A stretch of 64,000 bases of DNA. It comes from Welwitschia mirabilis. Its lineage: Eukaryota > Gnetophyta > Gnetopsida > Welwitschiales. Below are positions 10,050-21,301 of the stretch, in pieces. The notes under the pieces are model-generated. The model was not told the DNA's origin. It searched no databases and saw nothing but the letters and a program-made list of their open reading frames with translations. Where the stretch lies: positions 179,554,569 to 179,618,568 of the forward strand of contig JBOZIK010000001.1 in the NCBI GenBank assembly GCA_051453625.1, in the 5' to 3' direction. The stretch's first letter is position 1, and the number at the start of each line of letters is the position of its first letter. The position numbers and the translations under genes are program-made.

Positions 10050-12772
10050 ATTTGTTTCATGTTTTAATACATTTTCCATCCTCTAGGATGACCTAATATT
10101 TGTAAATTATGAAATTCAAAAATTATCTTTTGTGTGATTTTATCTACATTAGGAACCAAGAATTTTCCCTTAAATTTAATAATACCTTCTGAATCAATAC
10201 TAAATTCTCCTGAATTTGTTGATTTTTTAACCTGATCCTTTAATTTTTAATAATTTTCATCTTTATTTTAATCCTATTCAATAATAGCAGGTATCTGATT
10301 TTGAATTTTCATAATTATTTTAAGATAGTCACATCTACTAAGAGTAGTTACAACTTTATTGCCTTTATCCTCATAGTATAAAGTTTGAAGATCAAAGTTA
10401 CACAAAAATTCCATCTAGCTTCTTTACCTAAGGTTCAAGTTTGATTAGATGAAAATGTATTTTAAACTCTTATAATTAGTTCAAACTTAAAATTTAACAC
10501 CATAGAGATAATAATTCCATAATTAAAAGAAAATATTATTGCAACTAATTCAAGATCATGAATAAAATAGTTTCTCGCATGTGTCTTAAGTTGCCTGAAC
10601 CCATAGGCTATTATTCTTTTATCTTATTCAATAATATCTCTAAGACCTTCTCCTGATGCCTTAGTGTAAATTTAGAAATTCTTAGAATCACCTTACATTT
10701 CTAAAACTGGAGGACTATTTAAACACTCTTTAAAATAATTAAAGAATTATTAAAAATTTTTAATATATTGAAAATCTTTATTTTTCCTTAAGAAAGTTCT
10801 TAAGGGATAAGCTATCTTAGAAAAGTTGAAAATGAATCAATGATAGTACCTAGCAAGACTAAGGAAGCTTCTAACTTTAATAATAATTATAGGTGCTATC
10901 CATTCCATAATTGCCTTAACTTTATCTGAATCAACTAAAATACCTTCCCTAGATATTACATAACCCAAGAGCTAAATGGATTCCTTTCAGAAAGGATATT
11001 TTTTCATGTTAACATATATTCGATGATTTATTAAAGTGCTCAAGTCTATTCTTAAGTGTTTTTCATGTTTCTTATAAGACTTAGAATAAAAAATAATTTT
11101 CTCAATAAACAAAATTATAAGGAATTAAGATATGCCTTAAAGATGTGATTCATAACGTTTATGAATATTGCAAGGGCATTAGTTCAACCAAAAGGTATGA
11201 CAGTGAACTCATAATTCCCATTATGAGTTTTGAAGGATGTTTTATAAATATCTTTTTTCTTAATTTAAACTTGATGATATCTAGATTTTAAATCAACTTT
11301 GAAAAATACCTTATCTTCCTTGAGTTGGTCAAAGAGGTAATCTATTCTCGGCAATGAATACTTTTTCTTACTTGTAACTTTATTTAACTGTCTATAATTA
11401 ATTCATAACTTAAGTGTTCCATACTTTTTCTTTACAAATAATACTAGTGCATCCCACAATGATATACTAGAATGAATAAAACCTTTTTTTAGAAGTATTT
11501 TAAGCTGAATTTTAAATTTTTTTATTTTATAGAAAACATTTTATAATGTGCCTTGGAAATAGGTTGAGTTCAAGGAATCAAATCAATATTAAATTCAACT
11601 TCTTGAATAGGTGGTATTCCTAGTAGTTCTATTGTAAATACTTCAAGATAATCTTGGATTATTTACATATTCCCCACTAAAGTTTCTCCTTTATTTATGT
11701 TAGCTAATTTTAGAGAAATCATAAAAACTAATAATCCCTTCTTAATTTTCCTCTTTATATGCTTAGTTCAAATCAAATTATTTACAACTGATTTGGATTG
11801 ATATTAAAAGATTGTTATTTACCCATAATTTGTCATCTCTACTTAATACTTCTACAATTTATAATAGCCTTATTTTGCATCAATCTATTCATGTTTAAAA
11901 GAATATTATATTTTTTTAAATTCATAATAATTAGTTAAATCTAAAAATATTTCCCACTTATAGAAAAAAGTACAATTTTATACCTGATGAGTAACCTTAG
12001 TTATGGACCCATTTATAAGATCCATGCATCCCTCAATTAGAGTAAAACATAATTTTCTCTTAAAATAACCCTAGAGGATATAAAGTAATGCGTTACTCCA
12101 AATCAAATAAAATAATTATTTATATATTATTAAGTAAAAATTTACCTTCTTTGACTGAGCTTTGAAATTGCACTCCTTGATTATCTATTGCTGCTTGAAG
12201 TTATCTTAATTAGTTTCTCAATGATATGTAATAAGCTGGCTCTTAGTAAGTAATGAATTTTCTTTAACCTTGTCGTTTTTTTATAATTAAAGCATTGAAA
12301 GTCATTATTATACTAATATTTATAATGAATTTGGCTAGGATTTTACTTAAAATTGAATCCTTGTGGTTGATTACTCATATAACTCTAAACTTAAAACATC
12401 CCAATTCATCTTAAATGATTCATACTTGTTTTAGTTAAAATTCCTATTTTTACTTTTATTATTAGAAACATCACTTCTATTTAAATTCCAATTCTTATTC
12501 TAATGAGACATAAGTAATTGATTTTCTTTAAAGAGGGAACCCTTAGGATGAATTTGTTTCTTGTTTTCTTATTGTTTTTACTAATTTTTCTCTTCTATTT
12601 TTTCTTTCTATATAGCCTCAGCTAAAGTAAGATGGAACATAGATAGTTTAGTAGAAACCAAAGGAAGAATACTATCAATGTAAAGATTTTCTTTAAATTC
12701 TTCATTAAGAGGCATATGTGATACATATCTTAATAATTCAACCGATTTACATTCATGAGAAGCTATGGTCAC
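10050..12772 (-). pseudogene. Chromovirus copy B: decayed gag to RNase H
   Basis: A minus-strand Ty3/gypsy internal region. In sense order: a capsid segment (12608-12772, with SHECKSVELLRYVSHMPLNE, identical to copy A), an unreadable linker and protease region (about 11520-12600), RT (about 10760-11510, with ALVLFVKKKYGTLKL near 11395-11450), and RNase H (about 10330-10720, ending DFDLQTLYYEDKGNK). It stops near 10050 inside the connection to integrase. The RT catalytic Asp-Asp is Glu-Lys at 11098-11103, the same change as in copy A. Numerous stops and single-base indels make it non-functional. The 100-N gap at 12773 separates it from the LTR at 12873-13601, which could be its 5' LTR. Confidence 0.85.
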
Positions 12773-12872
12773 NNNNNNNNNNNNNNNNNNNNNNNNNNNN
12801 NNNNNNNNNNNNNNNNNNNNNNNNNNNNNNNNNNNNNNNNNNNNNNNNNNNNNNNNNNNNNNNNNNNNNNNN

Positions 12873-13601
12873 AGTACTTCCACAAATATCAATAAGGATA
12901 AAAGTCATGGTAGAATAAATTCTACTCATTTATTCTTTTTTTTTAATGGATAAGAGTGCATATCCTTATTCACATGTTTACACTCTTTATGATCCATCAT
13001 ATCAACAACACAAATCACAAGAAAGGAATCCCATAATTGGATGTAAGAAAAATGTCATAATGGGATGTAAGAAAATGTCATAATTAAATATACGAAATTA
13101 TCATAGTTGAATATAGTACTCTTGCTTATTATTATTTTAGTTTTACTAAGTGGTTTTAATTTCTTTTTAGATTTGAATAAAGCACACAAATAAATGATTA
13201 AAATTAATATGTCGCATGTCATTTTTATATACATTATTTTACCTATTCATATGAATTTTCTTTTTAGTTTAACTATTTAACCATGTAAATGACTTGCCTA
13301 ATCATAAATAGATTTATTTAGTATTAAAATGCTTATAATTATTATTATAACTTAAAATAATTAATTTATTAAAAACTAAGATTAAATAATTAAGTAACTT
13401 TATGAGTGTCTATAATCAAAATATATCTTTAACATAAGAAATATAATACATTATTGATTATAAGGCTACACATTGATTCTCACTACAGAAAAAAAGGATT
13501 TTAATTAAAACTAATATCAAAATGTATTACATAGTTTAAAAACTCTTATAATCATATCATTATGATTAGTAATTAAGGTTTATAAAATGTGGATTATAAC
13601 A
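12873..13601 (-). repeat. Chromovirus LTR between internal regions A and B
   Basis: Homologous to 41092-41754. In sense orientation it starts TGTTATAATCC at 13601, right after a polypurine tract and the end of the chromodomain frame of copy A, so it is the 3' LTR of A. Copy B gag lies on its other side, so it may also serve as the 5' LTR of B. The left end falls in the gap at 12773-12872. Confidence 0.8.
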
Positions 13602-13796
13602 TACTCCTCTAGTTACAAAGGATTCACTTTTGGGAATCAAAGTATATAATGATTTGAAAGTATAAGATTGCATATTATGGAATTTAAAAAGACTTGAATA
13701 TTTATTTTTTATTGATACTTCTAGATCCCAAATAGCTTCATCAGGACTATAATCACTCCATTTTATTTTTACTTGATGGATCTCCTTATTCTGCAA
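13566..13796 (-). pseudogene. Chromodomain at the C-terminus of pol, chromovirus A
   Basis: The 76-residue frame contains VKIKWSDYSPDEAIWDLEV followed by YSSLF, the pattern of the plant chromovirus chromodomain (V-x-W-x-x-x-x-x-x-x-A-T/I-W-E/D-x-E). The domain directs integration to heterochromatin in this group. The frame's ATG is not a real start: it is the surviving 3' end of pol, and it runs about 36 bases into the LTR. Together with the integrase C-terminal motif YGRKCRS, it places the element among Tekay/Galadriel-like chromoviruses; the clade assignment is tentative. Confidence 0.8.
13604..13613 (-). other. Polypurine tract of chromovirus A
   Basis: In sense orientation AACTAGAGGA lies immediately before TA and the LTR start TGTTATAATCC. 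It is also translated, as in many plant chromoviruses whose pol ends just inside the 3' LTR (here TRGVCYNPHF). Confidence 0.65.
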
Positions 13797-14065
13797 AGTG
13801 ATAGTTCATTAATCCAACACTGCTTTTGGCTCCTCTATAGTCAAACAATCAGGTTCCACCTAAGTATGAGATCAATCCAATACATGACAAGGATATGTAA
13901 TATAATTTCTTAGCATAGTCACATGAAAAACATTATACAATTATAATAATTAGAGAGGTAGAATAATTTTATATGCAATAATTCCAACATGTTCCAATAT
14001 CTGAAATAGTTCAATAAATCTGAGCGCTAGTTTTGGTCTCTTAACTCCTTACATAACTAATTTCA

Positions 14066-14302
14066 TTAGTGATACCTTTTAAGGAAGACATGATTATCTA
14101 CTTTGAATTCAAGATCTCTTTTTTGATGATCAGCATACATCTTTTGCCTATCTGCTACTTTCTTTAATCTATTCTTGATGATTCTTATCTTATTTTCCAT
14201 TTCTTGTAATATTTCTGATCCTATTATAAATCTTTCCTTAGGTTCTATCCATATAGTAAGTGATCTGCATTTCCTACCATATAAAGCTTTAAATAGAGCC
14301 AT
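14066..14302 (-). pseudogene. Integrase C-terminal region, chromovirus A
   Basis: The 78-residue frame reads ALYGRKCRS near the start, then RLKKVADRQKMYADHQKRDL and FKVDNHVFLK. These correspond to the well-known plant chromovirus block between the integrase core and the chromodomain. It belongs to one pol reading frame with 14543-14800 and 13566-13796, now separated by stops. Confidence 0.85.
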
Positions 14303-14542
14303 TTGAATAAAACTTTAATAACTATTATTTTATGCAAATTCCACTAATGATAGGTATTCTTTCCAATTTTTAGGCTCATTAAGGACACATGCTCTAAAAA
14401 GATCCTTTAGGATTAACTCTTTTTACCTGATCATTTGTTTGAGGATGAAATGTGATGCTCATGTTTAGCTTAGTTCCTAAACCCAATTATAGTTATTACC
14501 AAAATTTAGAGGTAAATTTTAAATATCTAATAGAAATAATCA

Positions 14543-14800
14543 CTAAGGGTACAACATGTAAGAGAATAACATTTTGGATATAACTTTAGCTATATCCTTA
14601 GCTCTATAAGTAGACTTTAGAATGAAATGTGCTGATTTAGTTTTTCTCTCAATTATAACCATGATTAATTCATTATCTATAAGGGTTCTTTGAAGTTCTA
14701 ATATAAAATCCATGCAAATTACATCCCATTTATATTCTAGAAAATGATGAGAATAGAGTAGTCCTAGAGGATTCTTAAATTCTGCCTTAACTTCTAACAA
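14543..14800 (-). pseudogene. Integrase catalytic core (N-terminal half), chromovirus A
   Basis: The frame contains EYKWDVICMDFILEL, where the Asp in MDF is the first residue of the D,D-35-E triad and is intact, followed by VIIERKTKSAHF, equivalent to the usual VDRLTKSAHF. The second Asp and Glu fall in the broken region 14300-14540, where stops interrupt the frame. Confidence 0.85.
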
Positions 14801-15129
14801 TTTAGATAGTTTGATACAAATTATGCTATATCCTTTTTTATTCTTAATACCAAAATTTTTGCTTCATGTTTTGGTATATTTTTATTCCTCTCGGATGACC
14901 TGATATTAGAGGATTCTGAAATTCAAACATTAGCTTTTGCCTGATTTCATTTACATTAGAAAGCAATAATCTTCCCCTGAATTTAATAATATATTTTGAA
15001 TCAATAGTAAAGTCTCTCTCTAACTGATCCTTTAATTTTTAATAATTTTCATCTTTGTTTTAACCCTCTATAATAATAATAGGTATTTGACTTTGAATTT
15101 TTATAATTATTTTAAGATAGCCACATCTA

Positions 15130-15520
15130 CTAAGAGCATCTGCAACTTTATTTTCTTTGCCCTCATGGTATAAAATTTCAAGATCAAAATCACACAAGAA
15201 TTTCATCCATCTTCTTTGCCTAAGGTTTAAGTTTGGTTGGGTGAAAATTTATTTTAAACTCTTATGATTAGTCCAAAATTGAAGTTTAACATCATAAAGA
15301 TAATGCTTCCATAACTTTAAAGCAAATATTACTGCAACTAATTCAAGAAAATGAATAAAATAGTTTCTCTCATGTATCTTAAGTTGTCTTAACCCATAGG
15401 CTATTACTCTTTTATCTTATTTAATAATAGCTCTAATACCTTCTCCTAATGCATCAATGTAAATTTAAAAATTCTTAGAATCATCTTGCATTGCTAAAAC
15501 TAGAGCACTATTTAAACACT
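15130..15520 (-). pseudogene. RNase H domain, chromovirus A
   Basis: Sense translation shows IYIDALGEG (first catalytic Asp intact), RVIAYGLRQLKIHERNY, ELVAVIFALKLWKHYLY, WTNHKSLK and [19 protein letters not shown], the order typical of gypsy RNase H. Stops replace a few residues (for example after NHKSLK). The same domain is seen in copies B and C, so three members of one family are present. Confidence 0.85.
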
Positions 15521-15559
15521 CTTTAAGATGGTTAAAGAACTATTGACATTTTTTTGTCT

Positions 15560-16320
15560 ACTAAAAGTCTTTATTTTTCCTTAAGAGACTTGTTAAAAGA
15601 GAAGCTATCTTAGAGAATTTGAAAATAAATGATAGTACCCAATAAGATCAAGGAAGCTTCTAACTTAAATAATAGTTATAGGTACTAGCCATTCCATAAT
15701 TATCTTAACTTTATCTGGATCAACTGAAAAACCTTCCCTAGATACTACATAACCCAAGAACTAAATGGATTCCTTTCAGAAAGAACATTTTTCTATGTTA
15801 GCATATATTCGATGATTTCTTAAAGTGTCTAGGACTATTCTTAATTATTTCTCATGTTTTTTATAAGACTTAGAATAAATAAGAATTTTCTCAGTGAACA
15901 CCATTACAAAAGAATTAAGATATTCCTTAAAGATGTGATTCATAAGGTTCATGAATACTAAAAGGGCATTGGTTAAATCAAAAGGCATGACAGTGAACTC
16001 ATAATTTACATTGTAAGTTTTGAAGGATGTTTTACAAATATCTTTTTTTTTAATTTAAACTTTATGATATCTATATTTTAAATCAACTTTAAAAAATACC
16101 TTAGCTTCCTTGAGTTGGTCAAAGATTTCATCTATTCTTGATAATGGATACTTGTTCTTACTTGTAACTTTATCTTACTATCTATAATTAATTCATAACT
16201 TAAGTGTTCCATACTTTTTCTTTACAAATAACACTAGTGCACCTCATAGTGATATACTAAGATGAATAAAACCTTTTAGTAGATTTTCTTCAAGTTTAAC
16301 TTTTAATTCTTTCATTTTTA
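15560..16320 (-). pseudogene. Reverse transcriptase, chromovirus A
   Basis: Sense order: ALVLFVKKKYGTLKL (about 16200-16250), [10 protein letters not shown] (about 16055-16085), VMPFDLTNAL (about 15964-15994), then FVMVFTEKILIYSKS where active enzymes read F-I-D-D. The Asp-Asp pair is Glu-Lys (15887-15892), so catalysis is lost. It ends with EVRSFLGL-type sequence near 15650. The sequence up to about 17395 should hold protease, linker and the zinc-knuckle region but is too decayed to read. Confidence 0.85.
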
Positions 16321-17396
16321 TAGGAGACATTTTATAAGGTGCCTTAGAAATAGGTTGAGTTTAGGGAATTATATCAATATTAAATTCAACTTCTCAAATA
16401 GGTGGTATTCCTAGTAGTTCTATTGTAAAGACATTAAGATAATCTTGGATTATTGATATATTCCCCACTAAAGTTCCTTCTTTATTTATTTTAGCTAATT
16501 TTAGAGAAAGCATAAAAACTAATGATCACTTTTTAATTTTCCTTTTTATATGCTTAGTTCAAATCAAATTATTTACAACCAATTTGGATTGATCTTAAAA
16601 GATTATTATTTATACATAATTTGTCATCTCTACTTAATATTTCTACAATTTATAATGGCCTTATTTTGTATCAATCAATTCATGTTTAAAATAATATTAT
16701 ATTTTCCTAAATTGATAATAATTAGTTAAATCTGAAAATATTTCCCACTTATAAATAAAGTACAATTTTAGATCTAATAATTAACTTTAGTTATGGACCC
16801 ATCTATAAGATCTATGCATCCCTCGATTAGAGTAAAACATAATTTTTCTCTTAGAACAACTCTAGAGAATATAAAGTAATGAGCTACTCCAAATCAAATA
16901 AAATAATTATTTATATATTATTAAGTAAAAATTTACCTTCTATGGCTGAGCTTTAAAATTGTACTTCTTAATTATCTATTGCTGCTCAAAGTCATCTAAT
17001 TAGTTTCTCAATCATATCTAATCCTTGAGGCTTTTTTCATCATTATCTAAGTTGGCTCTTAGTAAGTAATGGATGTTCTTTAACCTTATGATTTCCTTTA
17101 TAATTGAATCATTGAAAGTCATTATTATACTGATCTTGATAATGAATTTGGTTAGGATTCTACTTAAAATTGAATCCTTATGGTTGATTACTCATATAAC
17201 TCTAAACTAGAAACATCCCAGTTCCTCTTGAATGATGCATGCTTATATTGATTAAAATTCCTAATTCTACTTTTATTATTAGAAACATTACTCCTATTGA
17301 AATTCCAATTCTTATTCCGATGAGACATAAGTAATTAAATTTTCCTAAAGATGGAACCCTTAGGATGAATTTATTTCTTTTTTTTAATTATCTTTA

Positions 17397-17720
17397 CTAA
17401 TTTTGCTCTACTATATTTTCTTTCTCTATAGCCTCAGCTAAAGTTCTAAGCTGGAACATATATAATTTAGTAGCAACCAAAGGAAGAAGACTATAAAAGA
17501 AAAGATTTGCTTTGGCTTTTTCATTAAGAGGCATATGTGATACATATCTTAATAATTCAACAGATTTACATTCATGAGAAGCTATGGTCACATTAGGTTC
17601 TTGTCTAAGATTGCATAATTTGATAATGTTTTGGCAAATGTAGAACTTAGTAATATATGTTTCTTTAAATATGTGCTCAAACTCTCCCCATGAAAGTTCC
17701 ACCTTATCTAACTTTGCCAT
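17397..17720 (-). pseudogene. gag capsid segment, chromovirus A
   Basis: The 107-residue frame contains SWGEFEHIFKETYITKFY and SHECKSVELLRYVSHMPLNE, the retrotransposon gag capsid pattern W-x-x-F-x-x-x-F-x-x-x-Y...L-x-R-Y. The N-terminus of gag, PBS and 5' LTR are missing: homology stops near 17735, where an Athila/Tat-like RT fragment begins. Confidence 0.8.
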
Positions 17721-17737
17721 CTCTATTTTCCATTTCT

Positions 17738-18475
17738 ATTTTCCACTATAAGTTAGAGTCTTTTATCATATCATAAAAAATTCCCAACATGGCTCTTTGA
17801 AAGGTTTTAGGGGCATTGTAAAGTCCAAAAGGCATTTGTTTAAAAGAAAAGGCTCTAAAGGGAGATGCAAAAGTAGTCTTAGCTTAGTATTCACTTGCTA
17901 TGAAAATTTGATTATAGCCACTATATCTATCAATAAAATAATATTAGGCATGACCTTGACTCCTATTAAGAACTTAATCAAGAAAGGGTAAAGGAAAATG
18001 ATCTTTTTTAGTAACCTCATTAAGTTTCTTAAAATCAGTTCACATTCTTCATTTCCCATCTTTCTTTGGAACTATTGTTAAAGGACTAACACACTTACTA
18101 ACATATATGGCATATATAATTTTAGCATCCATAAGTTTAATGATCTCATTTTTGATGACTTATTTAAAGGTTGGATTTATTCTTCTTTAGGGTTACCTAA
18201 TAGGTTTAGCATTATCTTCAAGATAGATTTTTATGTTAAACTATGGAAAGAGGACTGGCATCTAGGTCTTTATGTATCCAAGAAGAGGCATTTTTCTTTG
18301 ATTTTAAGAGTGAGATCAAATTGAATTCTTGTTGAGGAGTGAAAATGTCACTAATTATCAAGGTTTTTATTTGATTTTTGGAAATAAAAATATATTTGAG
18401 ATCTTGGAGTAATTTCTTGAGCTCATGGATGATAGGCTGGTATGTCATCCCATCTATCATGAAAACGACAGATGT
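17738..18475 (-). pseudogene. Athila/Tat-like gypsy RT fragment
   Basis: A second gypsy lineage. Sense translation begins with a pre-RT segment (18236-18460: QEFNLISLLKSKKNASSWIH), then LNEVTKKDHFPLPF-type sequence near 18030-17980, YFIDRYSGYNQI, and QMPFGLYNAPKTFQRAM-type sequence at 17800-17840. Stops occur throughout. It ends abruptly against chromovirus gag at 17735, the mark of a nested insertion or deletion join. Elements E and F belong to the same broad lineage and lack exactly this domain, but the fragment need not come from them. Confidence 0.75.
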
Positions 18476-18592
18476 GGGATGACACTCTTCAAAAAGTTTT
18501 TCTATTAAGTAAAGATGTTCATCTTCTTTTCATTATTCATGTTATTCATCCTCAGACTCAAGACAGTTTGTTTCATGTTTTAATACATTTTT

Positions 18593-19575
18593 TTCTCCTC
18601 TAGGATGACCTAATATTTGTGGATTATGAAATTGAAATATTAGCTTTTGTCCGATTTCATATACATTAGGAACTAAGAATTTTCCCTTAAATTTAATATT
18701 TAGGATAGATATTTTAATTGATCTAGATAAAGTTAAGGCAATTATGGAATGGCTAGCACATGCAACTATTATTGAAGTTAGAAGCTTCCTTGGTCTTACG
18801 GGGTACTATCATCGATTCATTTTTAACTTTTCTAAGATTGCTTCTCCCTTAACAACTCTCTTAAGAAAAAATAAAGACTTTCAATAGACAAAAAAATGTT
18901 AATAATTCTTTAATTATCTCAAAAAATGTTTAAATAATGCTCCAGTTTTAGAAATGCAAGATGATTCTAAGAATTTTTAAATTTACATTAATGCATCAAG
19001 AGAAGGTTTTAAAGCTATTATTGAATAAGACAAAAGAGTAATAGCCTATGGGTTAAGGCAACCTAAGATACATAAGAGAAACTATTCTATTCATGATCTT
19101 GAATTAGTTGCAATAATATATTATTTAAAGATATAGAAGCCTTATCTCTATGGTGTTAAATTTCAAGTTTGAACTAATCATAAGAGTCTAAAATACATTT
19201 TCATCCAAGTAAACTTGAACTTAGGCAAAGAAGCTTAATAGAATTTTTTTGTGACTTTGATCTTCAAATTTTATACCATGAGGGAAAAGGGAATAAAGTT
19301 GTAGATGCTCTTAATAGTTGTGGCTATCTTAAAATAATTATAAAAATTCAAAATTAGATACCTGCTATTATTGCATGGGGTTAAAATAAAGATTAAAATT
19401 ATTAAAAATTAAAGGATCAGCTAAAAAAAAAACAAATTTAAGAGACTTTAGTATTGATTCAAAAGTTATCATTAAATTTAAGGGAAAGTTCTTGGTTCCT
19501 AATATAGATTAAATCAAATAAAAGCTAATGTCTGAATTTCATAATCCACAAATATTAGGTCATCCTAGAGGAGAG
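18593..19575 (+). pseudogene. Chromovirus copy C: RT/RNase H fragment between inverted arms
   Basis: 18700-19465 reads on the plus strand as the end of RT (DKVKAIMEWLAHATI, EVRSFLGLTGYYHRF) and RNase H (YINASREGFKAIIE, YSIHDLELVAIIYYL), with stops. The pol segment following RNase H lies at 19470-19575, and a reverse-complement copy of that same segment lies at 18593-18696, so the fragment is enclosed by inverted arms of about 104 bases. Same family as copies A and B. Formed by inverted nested insertion or a foldback rearrangement. Confidence 0.75.
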
Positions 19576-19599
19576 CTATGTCAGATAACCATAACCTTC

Positions 19600-20505
19600 C
19601 TTCACATTCTTTAGGAATAAGGCCAAGGATAAGAGAATTAAGTGTTGCATAAAAGAATCCAGAAACTTTAGAATCGCTTGCATTTTTGCTCCTTCCCTGT
19701 AGCCCCTTTAAATTTTCATAATATAGTAATTTTATTATAAGGGAAGGCCAACAAGTCTTTGTGGTGGTCTATCCTTTATCACAATAGTATACTAGCATTT
19801 CAGTAATAAAAGAATGTGGAGATACAAATTTAGTTTACCAATTTTTCATCTACCAAAGCATATCTTCCTTAAAATGACAAGAATATATACAAACCAATTG
19901 AACTTTAGAAGAAAAGGCATAGGTCCTAAAATTAGAATTCAGCGAGATAAGAAGATCTGTGGTATTGACACTATCCGAAATCTCAAGGAATGATTTGAAA
20001 ATTATTATTAATAAGGAAAATTAAATAATATACCTTTGGAGGATATTTTTGAAAAATGGCATACTTGAATGAAGCTACCCCAATTGTAGAACATTCAGGT
20101 AAAAGATCAGGTAAAAGGTCAAGGGAATATGAAGCTACTTGAAAAATGTTTTTCAAGTCTCAGATTTTAGTAGTTAGGTTTTGTATTATTTATCATCAAT
20201 TAGAAATCCGATTTATGATAAGAAGGTGCAAAATGAGGTAATGGATATGAAAGATTTGTAGTAGGTGTGAAATAAGGTAATGAAGATGGAGGTAAATTTG
20301 CCTTAATTTATCTTATATTTTTTTCTAATTCAATTTTATGTTTTTTAATTTTCTCTTAATAATAGCTTATAAATAAACAGGATTGCTAGGAAAGTAGTGG
20401 TGATATGAGTTTTTGCTATTAAATTTATGAGGAAGTGGAACTCAGAATTATAGCAATAGAGGTATTGATTATCTCTCTCCTCAAATTTTCATTCCCTAAA
20501 TTCTA
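19600..20505. other. No recognised gene
   Basis: AT-rich, many stops in all frames, no repeat family recognised. Confidence 0.4.
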
Positions 20506-20889
20506 AACCTATCATAGTAAATGATGAAGAAAATAAAATCCCAAGTTTCTTGGCCATTAGAATTTGTTTACTTCCTAGTGGTATCAACAACTAATGTTGA
20601 TATGTTTAAAATATGGAAATGTTCTTGTAGCTTCTCAAGTTTTATANNNNNNNNNNNNNNNNNNNNNNNNNNNNNNNNNNNNNNNNNNNNNNNNNNNNNN
20701 NNNNNNNNNNNNNNNNNNNNNNNNNNNNNNNNNNNNNNNNNNNNNNTAAACCTACCATAGTACATGAGGAATCAAATGAAATTATAAGTTTCTTGTCCAT
20801 TATAACCTGTTTACTTCCTAGTGCTGTTAATAACTAATACTAATATGTTTAAAATATGGAAATGCTCTTGTAGCTTTTCAAGTTTTGCT
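20506..20889 (+). repeat. Direct duplication around a 100-N gap
   Basis: 20506-20646 and 20747-20889 are diverged copies of one segment (CTTCCTAGTG, AATATGGAAATG blocks). Frames spanning the N run are not genes. Confidence 0.75.
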
Positions 20890-21022
20890 GAGGCATGGCT
20901 ACTGGAATTCAAGGGCTGCATGTTCAATCTTACTATAGAAAAATATTCAAAACATTCTTGTTTTTGTAGTTGCATGCTTATGTGAGCTTGTTAATATTTT
21001 ATTTATATTGACTAATTTGCAA

Positions 21023-21301
21023 TGTAGTTTGGTCATCACTTAAAAGAGCAATTGAACTATTTATTGACAAAGATATCAGTAGACCATTGTGAAAGAATTA
21101 TGTTGAGCTGTATTCTAGACTATTAATTCTTCTCAAAGAAAGTGGTTCTGGTTCTAACAGAATTGATACAGACAAAGAAATTGAGAAGTCTTCAAAAGCT
21201 TCTAATGAAAGAAATGTTGTAGAGCTACAAGTTCAAGTTCTCAATTGCCTAATGAAATTTATCATTAAAGTAAAGAAAGAGATTAATGTCAAGTACATAT
21301 A
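21023..21301 (+). pseudogene. Exon-like fragment of an unidentified cellular gene
   Basis: A 93-codon stretch with one internal stop (a TGA near codon 23) in DNA where stops are otherwise dense. It opens right after a good plant splice acceptor (TTTGCAATGTAG, with a possible branch point GACTAAT at 21010). The frame reads VWSSLKRAIELFIDKDIS, YVELYSRLLILLKESGS, KEIEKSSKASNER and ELQVQVLNCLMKFIIKVKK, which looks helical and HEAT/ARM-like. I do not recognise the family. No transposon domain is near. It may be part of a larger decayed gene continuing through 20.9-22.8 kb. Confidence 0.45.

Noticed and set aside
17797-17991. 64-codon plus-strand frame
   Set aside because: Antisense of the Athila/Tat-like RT segment with the QMPFGL motif.
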